DNA of 64,000 bases from Tragulus kanchil (lineage: Eukaryota > Chordata > Mammalia > Artiodactyla > Tragulidae). Numbering within the stretch: position 1 is the first letter of the stretch; each line of letters opens with the position of its first letter. The DNA lies in assembly GCA_022376925.1 (NCBI GenBank), contig JAIOJX010000002.1:39828501-39892500 (forward strand), given 5' to 3'. Shown in pieces: positions 1-11,547 of the stretch. The translations under genes were made by a program, and so were the position numbers. The notes under the pieces were generated by a model. It made no database searches, had not been told where the DNA came from, and saw only the letters and a program-made list of their open reading frames with translations.

Positions 1-355
1 TTCTAACCCCCTCTCCTTCCTGCATGCGATTTTCGTTCCTGGTGGCGAGTAACACTTGCTGGTAAAGGCCTGCCTTCTTCTGTCTTCCGGAGCAGCTGCA
101 AAGAAATTACTCACCCAGCGCCTGGTTTCACTTTAGATTCACCACCACAGACCTGGATCTGGCCTCAGCGAGGGCCAGCACACTCCTGCTCTGGACCTTT
201 AGAACGTTCCCCTTGGCCACAGCTTCAAATGTTTTCTTCTGTTCTAATATACACCCACCTGTTTCCCTGAGACTCCAGACGCCAAAAACTAGGCAGCCTC
301 CCCCATTTGTGCCACCGAGTCCATACATCTGCTGGGGTCTGTTCCCTCGCTCCCC

Positions 356-623
356 CATGCTTAGTGGGCTTTATGTCCTCCACAGTGCTCTCCCCATGTC
401 AGAGGACAGGAACGTTTTGTCTGCAGACACATCCCTTCTCTATATTAAACTCCAGAGATGCGGTTGCCTCCCTCAGCCTAAGAACAATGCCGGCCCACAG
501 AGAGCTCTCAGGATGTGTGTGCGGAACGAATAGACACAAGCTCACTCTCGGCCATAAACGCACATGGTAACTTCTCCGGGCTCCGTGGTCAGTGGACTGC
601 AGGCCAGGGTGCTGGCTGGTCTT
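356..623. other. Unannotated non-coding stretch
   Basis: No repeat or exon recognised between the end of D1 copy 1 and the Bov-tA SINE. Open frames here are short and run into the SINE or the duplicated block, so they are treated as chance. Confidence 0.5.
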
Positions 624-850
624 CTGCCTCCCAGGTGGCGTCAGTGGTAAAGAACCCGCCTGCCAATGCAGGAGACACAACAGATGCTGGTTCCATCCCT
701 GGGTTGGGAAGATCTTCTGGAGGAGGAGATAGCAACCCACTCCAGTATTTTTGCCTGGGAAATATTGGACAGCGAGTCTTGCGGGCTACAGTCAGTCTAC
801 GGGGCCACAAAGAGTCGGGCACAACTGAAGCAACTGAGCATGCGCACACC
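624..850 (+). mobile_element. Bov-tA-type SINE
   Basis: A tRNA-like head (TCAGTGGTAAAGAACCCGCC, then the CCTGCCAATGCAGG hairpin) is followed by a degraded B box and the Bov-A unit (GCAACCCACTCCAGTATT ... GGGCTACAGTC ... CACAAAGAGTCGGGCACAAC). This is the standard ruminant tRNA-Glu/Bov-A composite. Several substitutions from the usual form suggest moderate age. Confidence 0.93.
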
Positions 851-1433
851 GCCTCCAGGCAGTCAGCCCTGACTCTCATCTAGAGGATCTCGCTGGCCTG
901 GTTCACTCTTCTGAAGTCTGGAGACGTGACGTGGTGGGTGGAAAGTCTGGGTTCTAAAAGAACACTGGGCGCAAGCTCCTTTACCCGAGCTTGCAGGACG
1001 CCAGAAAGAGAGGAAGCTGTGAGCCGCGCAGCGAGCGTTCCTTGAAGAGCGTGATGATTCTGTCTAAATGCGCATGGTTTCTAACCCCCTCTCCTTCCTG
1101 CATGCGATTTTCGTTCCTGGTGGCGAGTAACACTTGCTGGTAAAGGCCTGCCTTCTTCTGTCTTCCGGAGCAGCTGCAAAGAAATTACTCACCCAGCGCC
1201 TGGTTTCACTTTAGATTCACCACCACAGACCTGGATCTGGCCTCAGCGAGGGCCAGCACACTCCTGCTCTGGACCTTTAGAACGTTCCCCTTGGCCACAG
1301 CTTCAAATGTTTTCTTCTGTTCTAATATACACCCACCTGTTTCCCTGAGACTCCAGACGCCAAAAACTAGGCAGCCTCCCCCATTTGTGCCACCGAGTCC
1401 ATACATCTGCTGGGGTCTGTTCCCTCGCTCCCC

Positions 1434-2144
1434 GTTCTACTGCTGAGGTCTGTTCCCTCGCTCCCTGTTCTACCGCAGGAGAAAAACCGTGTTTCCTCCT
1501 TATGGCCTGAATGACATCCACCTCCATAATGCATCTGTTGCAGCCCTGAACCCAGCAGGTGAGAGCGTGACTCTCTACAGGCTGACCGTGCCTCCCTTGC
1601 ACTCCTCCATTTCACATGGAAACCTAACCCGCAGCGCGATTGGATTTGGAGGCAGGGCCTTTGGGAATGATCAGTCGTGTCAGGGGCATGGGGGGACTCT
1701 CACCCTCCACCCCCTTGAGTTCTTGAGCTGGACGAATAATAAAGCTGACTCAGGACAGATGAGCAGGAGAAAAAAAAAGTACCAACTTCAGTGGTGTGCA
1801 CAGAGGTTCCATAGAAATGAGACCTCAGAAGTGGCCAGGGCAGACGGCTTTCATATGTTTTGGACAAAGAAACAAGACACTGGTGAAGAACTGACAGGAC
1901 GGGGAAACCTGGGTTTGGTGGCCAAGTAGTGAAGAATGTAAACAGACTTCAGGCTTGGGGCCGGCGGCAACGCAGCCACACGGCTTGCTCACCCAGGCTT
2001 CTTGGCCGGATTCCCCAGCCCTGGTGATGAGGGTGGCCTTCCACTTCCAGACGCAAGGGGCAGGGTGGCTTCCACGGGGGATTTATTTTACACCTCAGGA
2101 AGACAGAAGGGAGTGGCAGAGTGCTCCTCTTCTGTTGGCTGTTT
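1434..2144. other. Unannotated non-coding stretch
   Basis: Single-copy in the window. A GTTCCCTCGCTCCC phrase is locally repeated near 1420-1470 (three imperfect copies, the first in the D1 tail). The longest frame (146 codons, 1489-1929, +) shows no recognisable domain and no splice context. I see no gene. Confidence 0.5.
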
Positions 2145-2431
2145 GGTTTTTGTTGTTGTTAATTTTTGGCCTCTCTTATTGTTTTTTTTTTTTTAATTTA
2201 TTTGTTTTCATCCATCTTTATTCTTTGGCCTGTGTGGGCCTCCCATTGTAGTGGCCTCTCTCCTTGCAGAGCACTGGTTCTGGGCACATGCACTCCAGAG
2301 CTCTGGCTCGTAGTTGGACACACTGGTTCAGCTGCTCCACAGTACACGGGATCTTCCCGGGCCAGGGATCAAACCAGTGCCCCTGTACTGCAAGGCGGAC
2401 TCTTTACCCACTGGACCACCAGGGAAGCTCT
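2145..2431 (-). mobile_element. tRNA-derived SINE, subfamily X (locus 1)
   Basis: On the minus strand it begins GAGCTTCCCTGGTGGTCCAG, followed by a tRNA-like region with the CCTTGCAGTGCAAGG-type hairpin (here eroded). The body contains a 'gagct-gaac-ggtgtgtccaa'-type segment, then GGCCCACACAGGCCAAAGAATAAAGATGG, written here in parts as GGCCCACACAGG and CCAAAGAATAAAG. The A/T tail ends in a GGCCAAAAA motif at about 2155. D2 starts inside its terminal bases. Confidence 0.88.
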
Positions 2432-2700
2432 ATTTCTTGAGCAACTTTAATTTGCAAATATCAATCCACCATTGTGCACATTTGGGGCAACCTGCCTAGG
2501 TCCCCCGTCATGAGACCAGAGCCCACAGGGATAAAATGAGTCTTTTTGAGAAAAAGTCACAGGAAGCCCCCTTCCCCCCAGGAACGAGGAAAGGGTCCTC
2601 ACAAGACACCAGACCTGCCCGAGCCTTGATCCTGGACTCCCCAGGCTCCAGAACAGAGGAGCCTGGCAAAGGTGCGAGTCTCTGGTTTGATGTGTGTTTT

Positions 2701-2865
2701 CTCAGGTGTGAACCTGCCTGCCAAGCAGGAGACGTGTGTTCGATCCCTGGGTGGGAAAGATCTCCTGGAGAAGGGACTGACAGCCCATTCCAGTATTCTT
2801 GCTGGAGAAGCCCATGGACAGAGGAGCCTGGTGGGCTACCGTCCAGGGGGTCCATGGGGTCCCTG
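2701..2865 (+). mobile_element. Bov-tA SINE fragment
   Basis: Begins at AACCTGCCTGCCAAGCAGG and has the B-box phrase GTTCGATCCCTGG. The Bov-A unit follows (CCATTCCAGTATTCTTGC, CCATGGACAGAGGAGCC, GGGCTACCGTCC). The 5' head and the extreme 3' end are missing. Confidence 0.9.
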
Positions 2866-3116
2866 CTCCTGTGTCCCTCCCCCAGCCCTGCAGGCTCAGA
2901 GGACTGTCCCCGGGGTGCAGATGAGGCGAATGTGTACGTGTGTACATGTGTGTGTGTGGTGGTACTTGGAGAAGGGCCACACTGAGCTGGAAACCAGAGG
3001 AGGCCCTCATTCTCCCCTCGCTGGGTGGAAATGGCCACATTTGGGCTGAAGTGACCTTGAGAAAGTCTGTAGGACACAGAAGGCCTCCCCAGGGCGGTGT
3101 GGTCTCTCTCCAAGTA

Positions 3117-3311
3117 ACACCACACACACATACACATGTACACACATACACACAGCACACAAACACACCCACATCACACACAAATACACACATGGACACA
3201 CACACACATATACACATACATATTATATATCAATATACACATGTACACACATCATACACATATATACACAAACACATACACCCATGTCACATACAAACAC
3301 ATACACGCGTA
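3117..3311. repeat. CA-rich interrupted microsatellite
   Basis: About 195 bp of (CA)n and (TACA)n with AT-rich interruptions. The second copy, at about 4209-4417 in D2, carries an extra CACACAAATACACA-like stretch. All His/Thr/Tyr-rich frames here are repeat translations. Confidence 0.95.
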
Positions 3312-3792
3312 TAAATACCCACGCACTCTATCCCTGAACCCACCGCATCCCAGGCGTCTGGTATGGAACCTGATAGGGGGAATTCACAGCTGCACTTCGC
3401 AGCTTACTTTTCAGCATTTAGAAGTGTTTTTGTTTTCTAGCAGAGTCATCAAGCATTAGGCTATTAAATTTCTTTACAATGTTTCTATTCTGTTTCCAGA
3501 ATATTCTAATTTCTCAAGAACCACCAGGGAAGCTCTATTTCTTGAGCAACTTTAATTTGCAAACACCATTGTGCACATTTGGGGCAACCTGCCTAGGTCC
3601 CCGTCATGAGACCAGAGCCCACAGGGATAAAATGAGTCTTTTGAGAAAAGTCACAGGAAGCCCCTTCCCCCAGGAACGAGGAAAGGGTCCTCACAAGACA
3701 CCAGACCTGCCCGAGCCTTGATCCTGGACTCCCAGGCTCCAGAACAGAGGAGCCTGGCAAAGGTCGAGTCTCTGGTTTGATGTGTGTTTTCT

Positions 3793-3957
3793 CAGGTGTG
3801 AACCTGCCTGCCAAGCAGGAGACGTGTGTTCGATCCCTGGGTGGGAAAGATCTCCTGGAGAAGGGACTGACAGCCCATTCCAGTATTCTTGCTGGAGAAG
3901 CCCATGGACAGAGGAGCCTGGTGGGCTACCGTCCAGGGGGTCCATGGGGTCCCTGCT
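3793..3957 (+). mobile_element. Bov-tA SINE fragment, D2 second copy
   Basis: Second copy of the Bov-tA fragment at 2701-2865, carried by D2 and not an independent insertion. Confidence 0.9.
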
Positions 3958-4208
3958 CCTGTGTCCCTCCCCCAGCCCTGCAGGCTCAGAGGACTGTCCC
4001 CGGGGTGCAGATGAGGCGAATGTGTACGTGTGTACATGTGTGTGTGTGGTGGTACTTGGAGAAGGGCCACACTGAGCTGGAAACCAGAGGAGGCCCTCAT
4101 TCTCCCCTCGCTGGGTGGAAATGGCCACATTTGGGCTGAAGTGACCTTGAGAAAGTCTGTAGGACACAGAAGGCCTCCCCAGGGCGGTGTGGTCTCTCTC
4201 CAAGTAAC

Positions 4209-4417
4209 ACCACACACACATACACATGTACACACATACACACAGCACACACACAAATACACACAAACACACCCACATCACACACAAATACACACATGGA
4301 CACACACACACATATACACATACATATTATATATCAATATACACATGTACACACATCATACACATATATACACAAACACATACACCCATGTCACATACAA
4401 ACACATACACGCGTATA
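4209..4417. repeat. CA-rich microsatellite, D2 second copy
   Basis: Copy of 3117-3311, longer by about 14 bases through one added CACACAAATACA-type run. The length change within otherwise identical flanks is typical of read-level error or allele difference. Confidence 0.93.
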
Positions 4418-5233
4418 AATACCCACGCACTCTATCCCTGAACCCACCGCATCCCAGGCGTCTGGTATGGAACCTGATAGGGGGAATTCACAGCTGCACT
4501 TCGCAGCTTACTTTTCAGCATTTAGAAGTGTTTTTGTTTTCTAGCAGAGTCATCAAGCATTAGGCTATTAAATTTCTTTACAATGTTTCTATTCTGTTTC
4601 CAGAATATTCTAATTTCTCAAGAACTGTGTGAAAAAGAATTGCCTCCCCCCACTCCGCCCCGACCCCGAACCTGGGGAAAGGATACTCTTACTGTTTTGT
4701 GGTTTTATTTGAAAAGGTCTGCATTCTTTCTGAACATCAGTGTTTGTTGATGAGGTCTCTGAAGGACACAGAATGTCAGGTCGCTCTCCGGAGGGCCTGG
4801 GAAGCCCCAGCTGATGACAGCAGCAGCAGCAGCAGCTCGGGTCTGGACAGCACAGAACGTGCTGGGGGTGGTCGAAGGAGACACGCCCGGATGGTGGCGC
4901 ACGCTGTCACGGTGTTCTCAGGGACAGCAGACTCATAAAGCCCCCCACTGTGTGCACAGCACCCGCCCCCGGAGTTGGGCTGTGCACTCAGACCTCAAGG
5001 TGGGCAGGCAGGGGGGACCCTGTCCGGGCTGCTGGTCTGGCCTGGCAGGGATGGACTTCCGCCGCCTCCTGGCCGAGGCTCCAGCACATGAAGGGCTTCA
5101 ACCCCCAGGCTGGGTTCTTGGCCCAAGTGCAGGGGTCCCGGTGCAGCTCAGGTCCCCTGCCCCGCTGCTCATTGAAGTGTGTTTGTTAATAAGAATAACA
5201 TTTGCATTCTCACTTAGAGCAAAAGGGGGAGGC

Positions 5234-5422
5234 GTGTCTGACTCTGTGACCCCCTAGACTGGAGCCATGAGGCTCCTCTGTCCATGGAACTCTCTAGGCA
5301 AGCAGCCTGGAGTTGCCATTTCCTCCTCCAGGGGATCTTCCCAACCCAAGGACTGAACATGTGTCTCTGACATCTACTACACTGGCAGGCAGGTTCTTTA
5401 CCACTAGCGCCACCAGGGAAGC
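5234..5422 (-). mobile_element. Bov-tA-type SINE (copy 6347-6535)
   Basis: Minus strand, read from 5422 down: GCTTCCCTGGTGGCGCTAG, a tRNA-like head with CCTGCC...GTAG, then the Bov-A unit ending near GGGTCACAGAGTCAGACAC. Several substitutions in the head. D3 reproduces it at 6347-6535. Confidence 0.92.
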
Positions 5423-6346
5423 AATAAAGAGGGGCTAAGGTAGCATGAATAGATAAACCGAGGCATATAAAAGTTGATGAGAATTTGTGCAAAACTGGAT
5501 TTCAACTGGCAGCGTCCCAGTCAGCAGGCAGAAAGGATGTGGAGGGGCTGCACACACGAGATTGCACAGGGCAGTGACACCAGGAAACAGTGGGCTGGCG
5601 GTGGCAGGGCCACTCTCAGGGCACAGCCAGGTCCCTCAGGCAGAGGACCTCATCAGTGGGGCCAGGGTGGAGCAACCCTGTCCTGCACCCCGAAGTCCCT
5701 GGCTTCCGCAAGCTGCCTCTGGAGACCCCGAGGGTCCAGGCTGTGGGGGTTTTGCAGTGGTTCCCATACTATACAGATGAGTTCTCCTGATCCAACCTCA
5801 GGATGGCCATGGCTTCCTTTACCCGAATTCTGATTTGTAATTAACAAAAAGCCGTGTTGTTGATGAGGTCTCTGAAGGACACAGAATGTCAGGTCGCTCT
5901 CCGGAGGGCCTGGGAAGCCCCAGCTGATGACAGCAGCAGCAGCAGCAGCTCGGGTCTGGACAGCACAGAACGTGCTGGGGGTGGTCGAAGGAGACACGCC
6001 CGGATGGTGGCGCACGCTGTCACGGTGTTCTCAGGGACAGCAGACTCATAAAGCCCCCCACTGTGTGCACAGCACCCGCCCCCGGAGTTGGGCTGTGCAC
6101 TCAGACCTCAAGGTGGGCAGGCAGGGGGGACCCTGTCCGGGCTGCTGGTCTGGCCTGGCAGGGATGGACTTCCGCCGCCTCCTGGCCGAGGCTCCAGCAC
6201 ATGAAGGGCTTCAACCCCCAGGCTGGGTTCTTGGCCCAAGTGCAGGGGTCCCGGTGCAGCTCAGGTCCCCTGCCCCGCTGCTCATTGAAGTGTGTTTGTT
6301 AATAAGAATAACATTTGCATTCTCACTTAGAGCAAAAGGGGGAGGC

Positions 6347-6535
6347 GTGTCTGACTCTGTGACCCCCTAGACTGGAGCCATGAGGCTCCTCTGTCCATGG
6401 AACTCTCTAGGCAAGCAGCCTGGAGTTGCCATTTCCTCCTCCAGGGGATCTTCCCAACCCAAGGACTGAACATGTGTCTCTGACATCTACTACACTGGCA
6501 GGCAGGTTCTTTACCACTAGCGCCACCAGGGAAGC
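6347..6535 (-). mobile_element. Bov-tA SINE, D3 second copy
   Basis: Exact second copy of the SINE at 5234-5422, produced by D3. Confidence 0.92.
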
Positions 6536-6876
6536 AATAAAGAGGGGCTAAGGTAGCATGAATAGATAAACCGAGGCATATAAAAGTTGATGAGAATTTG
6601 TGCAAAACTGGATTTCAACTGGCAGCGTCCCAGTCAGCAGGCAGAAAGGATGTGGAGGGGCTGCACACACGAGATTGCACAGGGCAGTGACACCAGGAAA
6701 CAGTGGGCTGGCGGTGGCAGGGCCACTCTCAGGGCACAGCCAGGTCCCTCAGGCAGAGGACCTCATCAGTGGGGCCAGGGTGGAGCAACCCTGTCCTGCA
6801 CCCCGAAGTCCCTGGCTTCCGCAAGCTGCCTCTGGAGACCCCGAGGGTCCAGGCTGTGGGGGTTTTGCAGTGGTTC

Positions 6877-9050
6877 CCATACTATACAGATGAGTTCTCC
6901 TGATCCAACCTCAGGATGGCCATGGCTTCCTTTACCCGAATTCTGATTTGTAATTAACAAAAAGCCGTGTGTGTGTCAGCAATGAGGTCTGCGTGGTCTC
7001 CCCTACGGCTCCAGAGCCTTCAGGAGACTGGAGCTGGAAGGCGGACGGGAAGCAGGTGAGGGTGAACAGGAAGCATCTGCCTGGCCAGACCAGGGCATCT
7101 CCCATCACACCCTGGACGCTCTGTCCCTCAGGGGACAGAAGGTGGGGCCAGATGTGACTGGCTGTGCACAGTGGGGGCGGTGCTGGGAGGGGCTGTCATG
7201 GAAACAACAGGCTCCCTGAGGAGGCTTTGTTTGGGCTGCAAATAGGGAAGTGGTCCACAAAATTAAGACAAAACGTTATTTCTTGACAAACACATTCTGC
7301 GATGTTTTAGTGACTGATCCTGCCGCCCTATGAGACATGGAAATGCTTGATTCGGAGAGGCTGGTGTCGATGTCATAGGGGAGAAGGAAGGAGTGGAGAG
7401 GGGAGGTGGAAGGAGGGAGGGCAACCAGAACTGGTTCTCTTACCTTGTCTCCATCAATTTCCTGTTTTATCAGACAGTTCCCCCCTTATCTAGTCTGACT
7501 TTACCCCTCCCTTGTTAGAAAGTGGGCTTTCTGTTCCTGATAGCTGTTGGAAAGGAAGGAGATCTTTGCTAACACGTGTGAGTCCTGACCAAAACCCATG
7601 TCGAAGTAGGGCTGGTTGTGTTGTTTGATCCACGATGCTGAGGTCTCAGAGAGTCAACGTTCTACTTGAGGTCCACATGGAAACGCAGGGTTGGGGGGAG
7701 AGGGGCACCCTCTGATGCTCCAAGAGGCAGAACCTGGCAGCTGTCTCTTCTGTCACCGTGGGGACCTGGCTCTGGAGGTAGGCAGACCCAAGGCCATTGG
7801 TGTCACGATGCATGATAGTAGTAAGCACCCAGCTCTAGAGTTCTTCCACGGGGATTTGGCTCAATGAGCTAGTAAACTTGAACACAGAATCCAGGGGAAA
7901 GCTGCAAAGTTGTCCCTTTGCCAGCCACTCGAAAATAGAGTACAGAACAAGACCTTGGGCTTCTGGTCCGTGCCATACTATACAGATGAGTTCTCCTGAT
8001 CCAACCTCAGGATGGCCATGGCTTCCTTTACCCGAATTCTGATTTGTAATTAACAAAAAGCCGTGTGTGTGTCAGCAATGAGGTCTGCGTGGTCTCCCTA
8101 CGGCTCCAGAGCCTTCAGGAGACTGGAGCTGGAAGGCGGACGGGAAGCAGGTGAGGGTGAACAGGAAGCATCTGCCTGGCCAGACCAGGGCATCTCCCAT
8201 CACACCCTGGACGCTCTGTCCCTCAGGGGACAGAAGGTGGGGCCAGATGTGACTGGCTGTGCACAGTGGGGGCGGTGCTGGGAGGGGCTGTCATGGAAAC
8301 AACAGGCTCCCTGAGGAGGCTTTGTTTGGGCTGCAAATAGGGAAGTGGTCCACAAAATTAAGACAAAACGTTATTTCTTGACAAACACATTCTGCGATGT
8401 TTTAGTGACTGATCCTGCCGCCCTATGAGACATGGAAATGCTTGATTCGGAGAGGCTGGTGTCGATGTCATAGGGAGAAGGAAGGAGTGGAGAGGGGAGG
8501 TGGAAGGAGGGAGGGCAACCAGAACTGGTTCTCTTACCTTGTCTCCATCAATTTCCTGTTTTATCAGACAGTTCCCCCCTTATCTAGTCTGACTTTACCC
8601 CTCCCTTGTTAGAAAGTGGGCTTTCTGTTCCTGATAGCTGTTGGAAAGGAAGGAGATCTTTGCTAACACGTGTGAGTCCTGACCAAAACCCATGTCGAAG
8701 TAGGGCTGGTTGTGTTGTTTGATCCACGATGCTGAGGTCTCAGAGAGTCAACGTTCTACTTGAGGTCCACATGGAAACGCAGGGTTGGGGGGAGAGGGGC
8801 ACCCTCTGATGCTCCAAGAGGCAGAACCTGGCAGCTGTCTCTTCTGTCACCGTGGGGACCTGGCTCTGGAGGTAGGCAGACCCAAGGCCATTGGTGTCAC
8901 GATGCATGATAGTAGTAAGCACCCAGCTCTAGAGTTCTTCCACGGGGATTTGGCTCAATGAGCTAGTAAACTTGAACACAGAATCCAGGGGAAAGCTGCA
9001 AAGTTGTCCCTTTGCCAGCCACTCGAAAATAGAGTACAGAACAAGACCTT
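6877..9050. repeat. Direct duplication D4 (6877-7956, 7973-9050)
   Basis: Offset 1096 falling to 1094 through two single-base homopolymer losses. The copies are separated by a 16-bp seam (7957-7972) that matches neither flank well. The unit has a purine-rich tract (7378-7430; copy about 8470-8522) but no recognised transposon or exon. Bases 6877-6970 are the third occurrence of the D3 tail. Confidence 0.97.
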
Positions 9051-9325
9051 AGGCTGCTATGTGGGTTGCTTCTGTTGCCCTAGGGTCCAGGAGCCCTGTG
9101 CAATGTGGTTTTTTCCCCCACCAGTAAAACAATCACCAGGAGGAGGAACCCAAGACCCAGGGGGACTCGAAGGCAGGTGCTAACAGCTGTGGGGGCTTAG
9201 GGTGAGCACCTCCGAGCATTTCAGTCCTGTAACCAAACTGCTCTCCTGGGAAAAAGCCCTCTCACCTCCTAAAGAAGCCCTTTAAGAACCATCAGAGTGT
9301 CCCAGTACCCATTAGCCCTAAATCT
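9051..9325. other. Unannotated non-coding stretch
   Basis: Single-copy sequence between the end of D4 and a Bov-tA SINE. Nothing recognised. Confidence 0.5.
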
Positions 9326-9533
9326 GTGCTTAGTCACTTAGTTGTGTTCAACTCCGTCAGCTCCATGGACTGTCTGTAGCCCACCAGGCTCCTCTGTCCA
9401 TGGGATTATCCAGGCAATAATACTGGAGTAGGCAGACGCTTCTTTTTCCAGGGGATCTTCCCGACTCAGGGATCAAATCCAGGTCTCCACATTGGCAGGT
9501 GGATTCTTGACCACTGAGCCATCTGGGTAGCCC
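9326..9533 (-). mobile_element. Bov-tA-type SINE
   Basis: Plus-strand reading TGTGCTTAGTCACTTAGTTG...CCATGGACTG...CTCCTCTGTCCATGGGATT...GGGATCTTCCCGACTCAGG...CACTGAGCCATCTGGGTAGCCC is the reverse complement of a near full-length Bov-tA. The B box is eroded (GGGATCAAATCC). Confidence 0.95.
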
Positions 9534-10634
9534 TTTAGCTCTGAACAGCAAGAGCAGTTGGTGGGACGCTTGTCAGGGATTTCGGTGGGAGAGAGCTACC
9601 CACAGGGGAGCCCCAAGCTGTGCGTGGGCAGGTTGTGCTGACCCAGTGCTGCTGTCGGGCAGTGAGAGGGAGCACAATGGTGTTGACCCACTCACAGGAA
9701 CCGCCCCTAAGACTGGTCACCACACTCCCAGCACGCTGACCTCCACAGACTCCCATTTGAACACGCTGTGTCTGAAGCTACATTGTTCATGAACCATAAC
9801 GTGAAGGTCCTGGTGCTTCCAGACAGGACTAGCAGGTGCTGAAACATGATTTATGCAAGGAAAACTCACCATCCAAACACGGGTACTGTAATGTTGGATA
9901 CCAAGTGCTTATTAATTGAAACTGTCTCTGCAAATTATTGGCAATAAAATGTTAATAACTGGTACAATATTAACATTGAATGCAATTAATTTGCTAATAA
10001 AGTTAGTATCCCGAGTGACCTTACACGACATAAAATTTTTTGCTTCCAAATATATTAATGGTGCTACACAGCATTTTAAGATCATAAAAAAAAAAAGTGT
10101 GAGGTTGGAGTTAGAAGGCGCAAGGGTCTACAAGAAATGATTCCAAATATAACTCGGCCTAAAAGCTACTACACACCATGAAGATATACTGTACAGATGA
10201 GGGTGGCTTTTCTGCCCTAGTGAGTTGTAGAAACAGCCTCTTCAATCAAGAACAAGAGCCAGGGGTGCTGGCTGTGGAACTTACTCACAGGGCAGGTGAA
10301 AATTAAGGGAGAGTATGACGATGGAAAAGGAAGACCCAGAGAGTGAATGGCTCAGGTCATAAGAAGGTCCTGAAAACAAGTCTTCAGACAGGCGCTGGGG
10401 ACCTTCAGTGGGGCCAGGCTGTCTGGGAGGACTTAAATCGTCCCACTTGGAGGCAGGCAGCTGGGAGAACTCCGCTCTTAGAGAGGAGCCAAAGCAAACA
10501 AGTGCTACAGGGTGAAACAGAGGCCAGCTTCAGGCACATCAGCTGAGTGTCTGTGATCTGACTCCCATTCGAGTATTTCTACTGGTAACTTTGAAAACTT
10601 TGGCTGCCACCCATGAGACAGCCGTGTTCCACAC
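9534..10634. other. Unannotated non-coding stretch
   Basis: Includes an AT-rich block at about 9890-10090 ending in an A-run (10087-10096). No exon, RNA gene or confident transposon. A Bov-type A-tail origin for the A-run is possible but unsupported. Confidence 0.5.
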
Positions 10635-10770
10635 AGAATATTCGCAAATCCTATATCTGACGAGGAATTAATATCTAGAATATACAGAGAACTACAACTC
10701 AACAACCACAGCCAGAACACCCATCGACTCAATTTTTTAAAGGTCAAAAGTCTTCAGAACACACAGGTGG

Positions 10771-11055
10771 GGCTTCCCTAGTGGTCCAGTGGGTAAAGAG
10801 TCCACCTTGCAGTGCAAGGGGCACCGGTTCGATCCCCGGCCCGGGAAGATTCCACGTGCCGTGGAGTGGTTGGACAGGTGTGTCCAATTATGAACCAGAG
10901 CTCTGGCGCGTATGCGCCCAGAGCTGGTGCTCTGCAAGTATAGAGAGGCCACCGCGATGGGAGGCCCACACAGGCCAAAGAATTAAGATGGATGAAAATA
11001 AATAAATTAAGGACCAATCTAAAGAGGCCAAAATTTAAAAAAAAAAAAAGAGAGA
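10771..11055 (+). mobile_element. tRNA-derived SINE, subfamily X (locus 2, full length)
   Basis: GGGCTTCCCTAGTGGTCCAG opens a tRNA-like head with an A-box-like TGGTCCAGTGGG, a CCTTGCAGTGCAAGG hairpin and the B box GGTTCGATCCCC. The body contains GTGTCCAATTATGAACCAG and GGCCCACACAGGCCAAAG. The tail is GGACCAATCTAAAGAGGCC followed by poly(A). Approximate target-site duplications flank it (10757-10770 and 11056-11070), inside L1. Confidence 0.9.
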
Positions 11056-11258
11056 GACACACACAAGTGGCCAAGAAAACACAAGAAAAGATGCGTGACA
11101 TCACTATTTATTAAGCAAATGAAAATCAAAGCTACTTCTCATTAGATGGCTCTCATTAAAAAACAAAGAAAAGGAGAAAGTCACAAGTGTGAGCCAAGAC
11201 AGAGAACTCGGGACCGTTCGAAGCAAAGTAGAAGTCTGTGCACTGGCTCCTCGGACAA

Positions 11259-11547
11259 AATTTTTTTTATTCCTTTGCTTTGATTATGCTGGGTCTTCGT
11301 TGCTGCATGAGGGCTTTCTCTAGTTGAGGCAAGTGGAGGCTACTCTCTAGCTGCGGTGCACGGACCTCTCACTGCGGTGACTTCTCTTGTGGCAGAGCAC
11401 AGCTCTAGGGCTCCCGGGCTTCAGTGGTTCTGGAGCACGGGCTTTAGTTGCTGCATGGCATGTGGGATCTTCCCAGGCCAGAAATCAAGCCTGTGACCCC
11501 TGCATTGGCAGGCGAATTCCCATCCACTGTACCACCAGGGACATCCC
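11259..11547 (-). mobile_element. CHR-2-type SINE
   Basis: Reverse complement of the classic CHR-2 structure. Starting at the 11547 end it has a tRNA-like head (TGGTGGTACAGTGGATGGG), then repeated CAACTA/GCAACT-type units. It finishes near 11260 with GACCCAGCATAATC and an A-rich tail. It splits the L1 fragment at 10635-12120. Confidence 0.9.

Larger units (their letters stand above)
1..1433. repeat. Direct duplication D1 (1-355 and 1079-1433)
   Basis: Bases 1-355 recur at 1079-1433, offset 1078. The left copy is cut by the window edge, so the unit probably starts upstream. The copies part at a short C-run: copy 1 continues CATGC, copy 2 continues GTTCTAC. Bases 356-1078 lie between the visible copies and include a Bov-tA SINE. 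Probably the first visible member of the assembly-artefact series. Confidence 0.9.
2416..4625. repeat. Tandem duplication D2 (2416-3520, 3521-4625)
   Basis: Two abutting 1,105-bp copies. In the first 260 bp, copy 2 differs by single-base losses in homopolymers (for example the C-runs near 2509, 2574 and 2640 and the T-run near 2543) and by a small deletion near 3563. It also has a CA-rich insertion near 4245. The rest is essentially identical. Copy 1 starts inside the 5' end of a SINE. Confidence 0.97.
4745..6970. repeat. Tandem duplication D3 (4745-5857, 5858-6970)
   Basis: Two abutting 1,113-bp copies that look identical by eye. The unit holds a (CAG)6 tract (4817-4835; copy at 5930-5948), a minus-strand Bov-tA SINE and unannotated GC-rich sequence. 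Its last 93 bp are used again as the start of D4, giving three copies. Confidence 0.97.

Noticed and set aside
1..9050. Satellite DNA or a biological tandem array
   Set aside because: Neighbouring units are unrelated to each other. Each sequence is doubled only once, so there is no common monomer.
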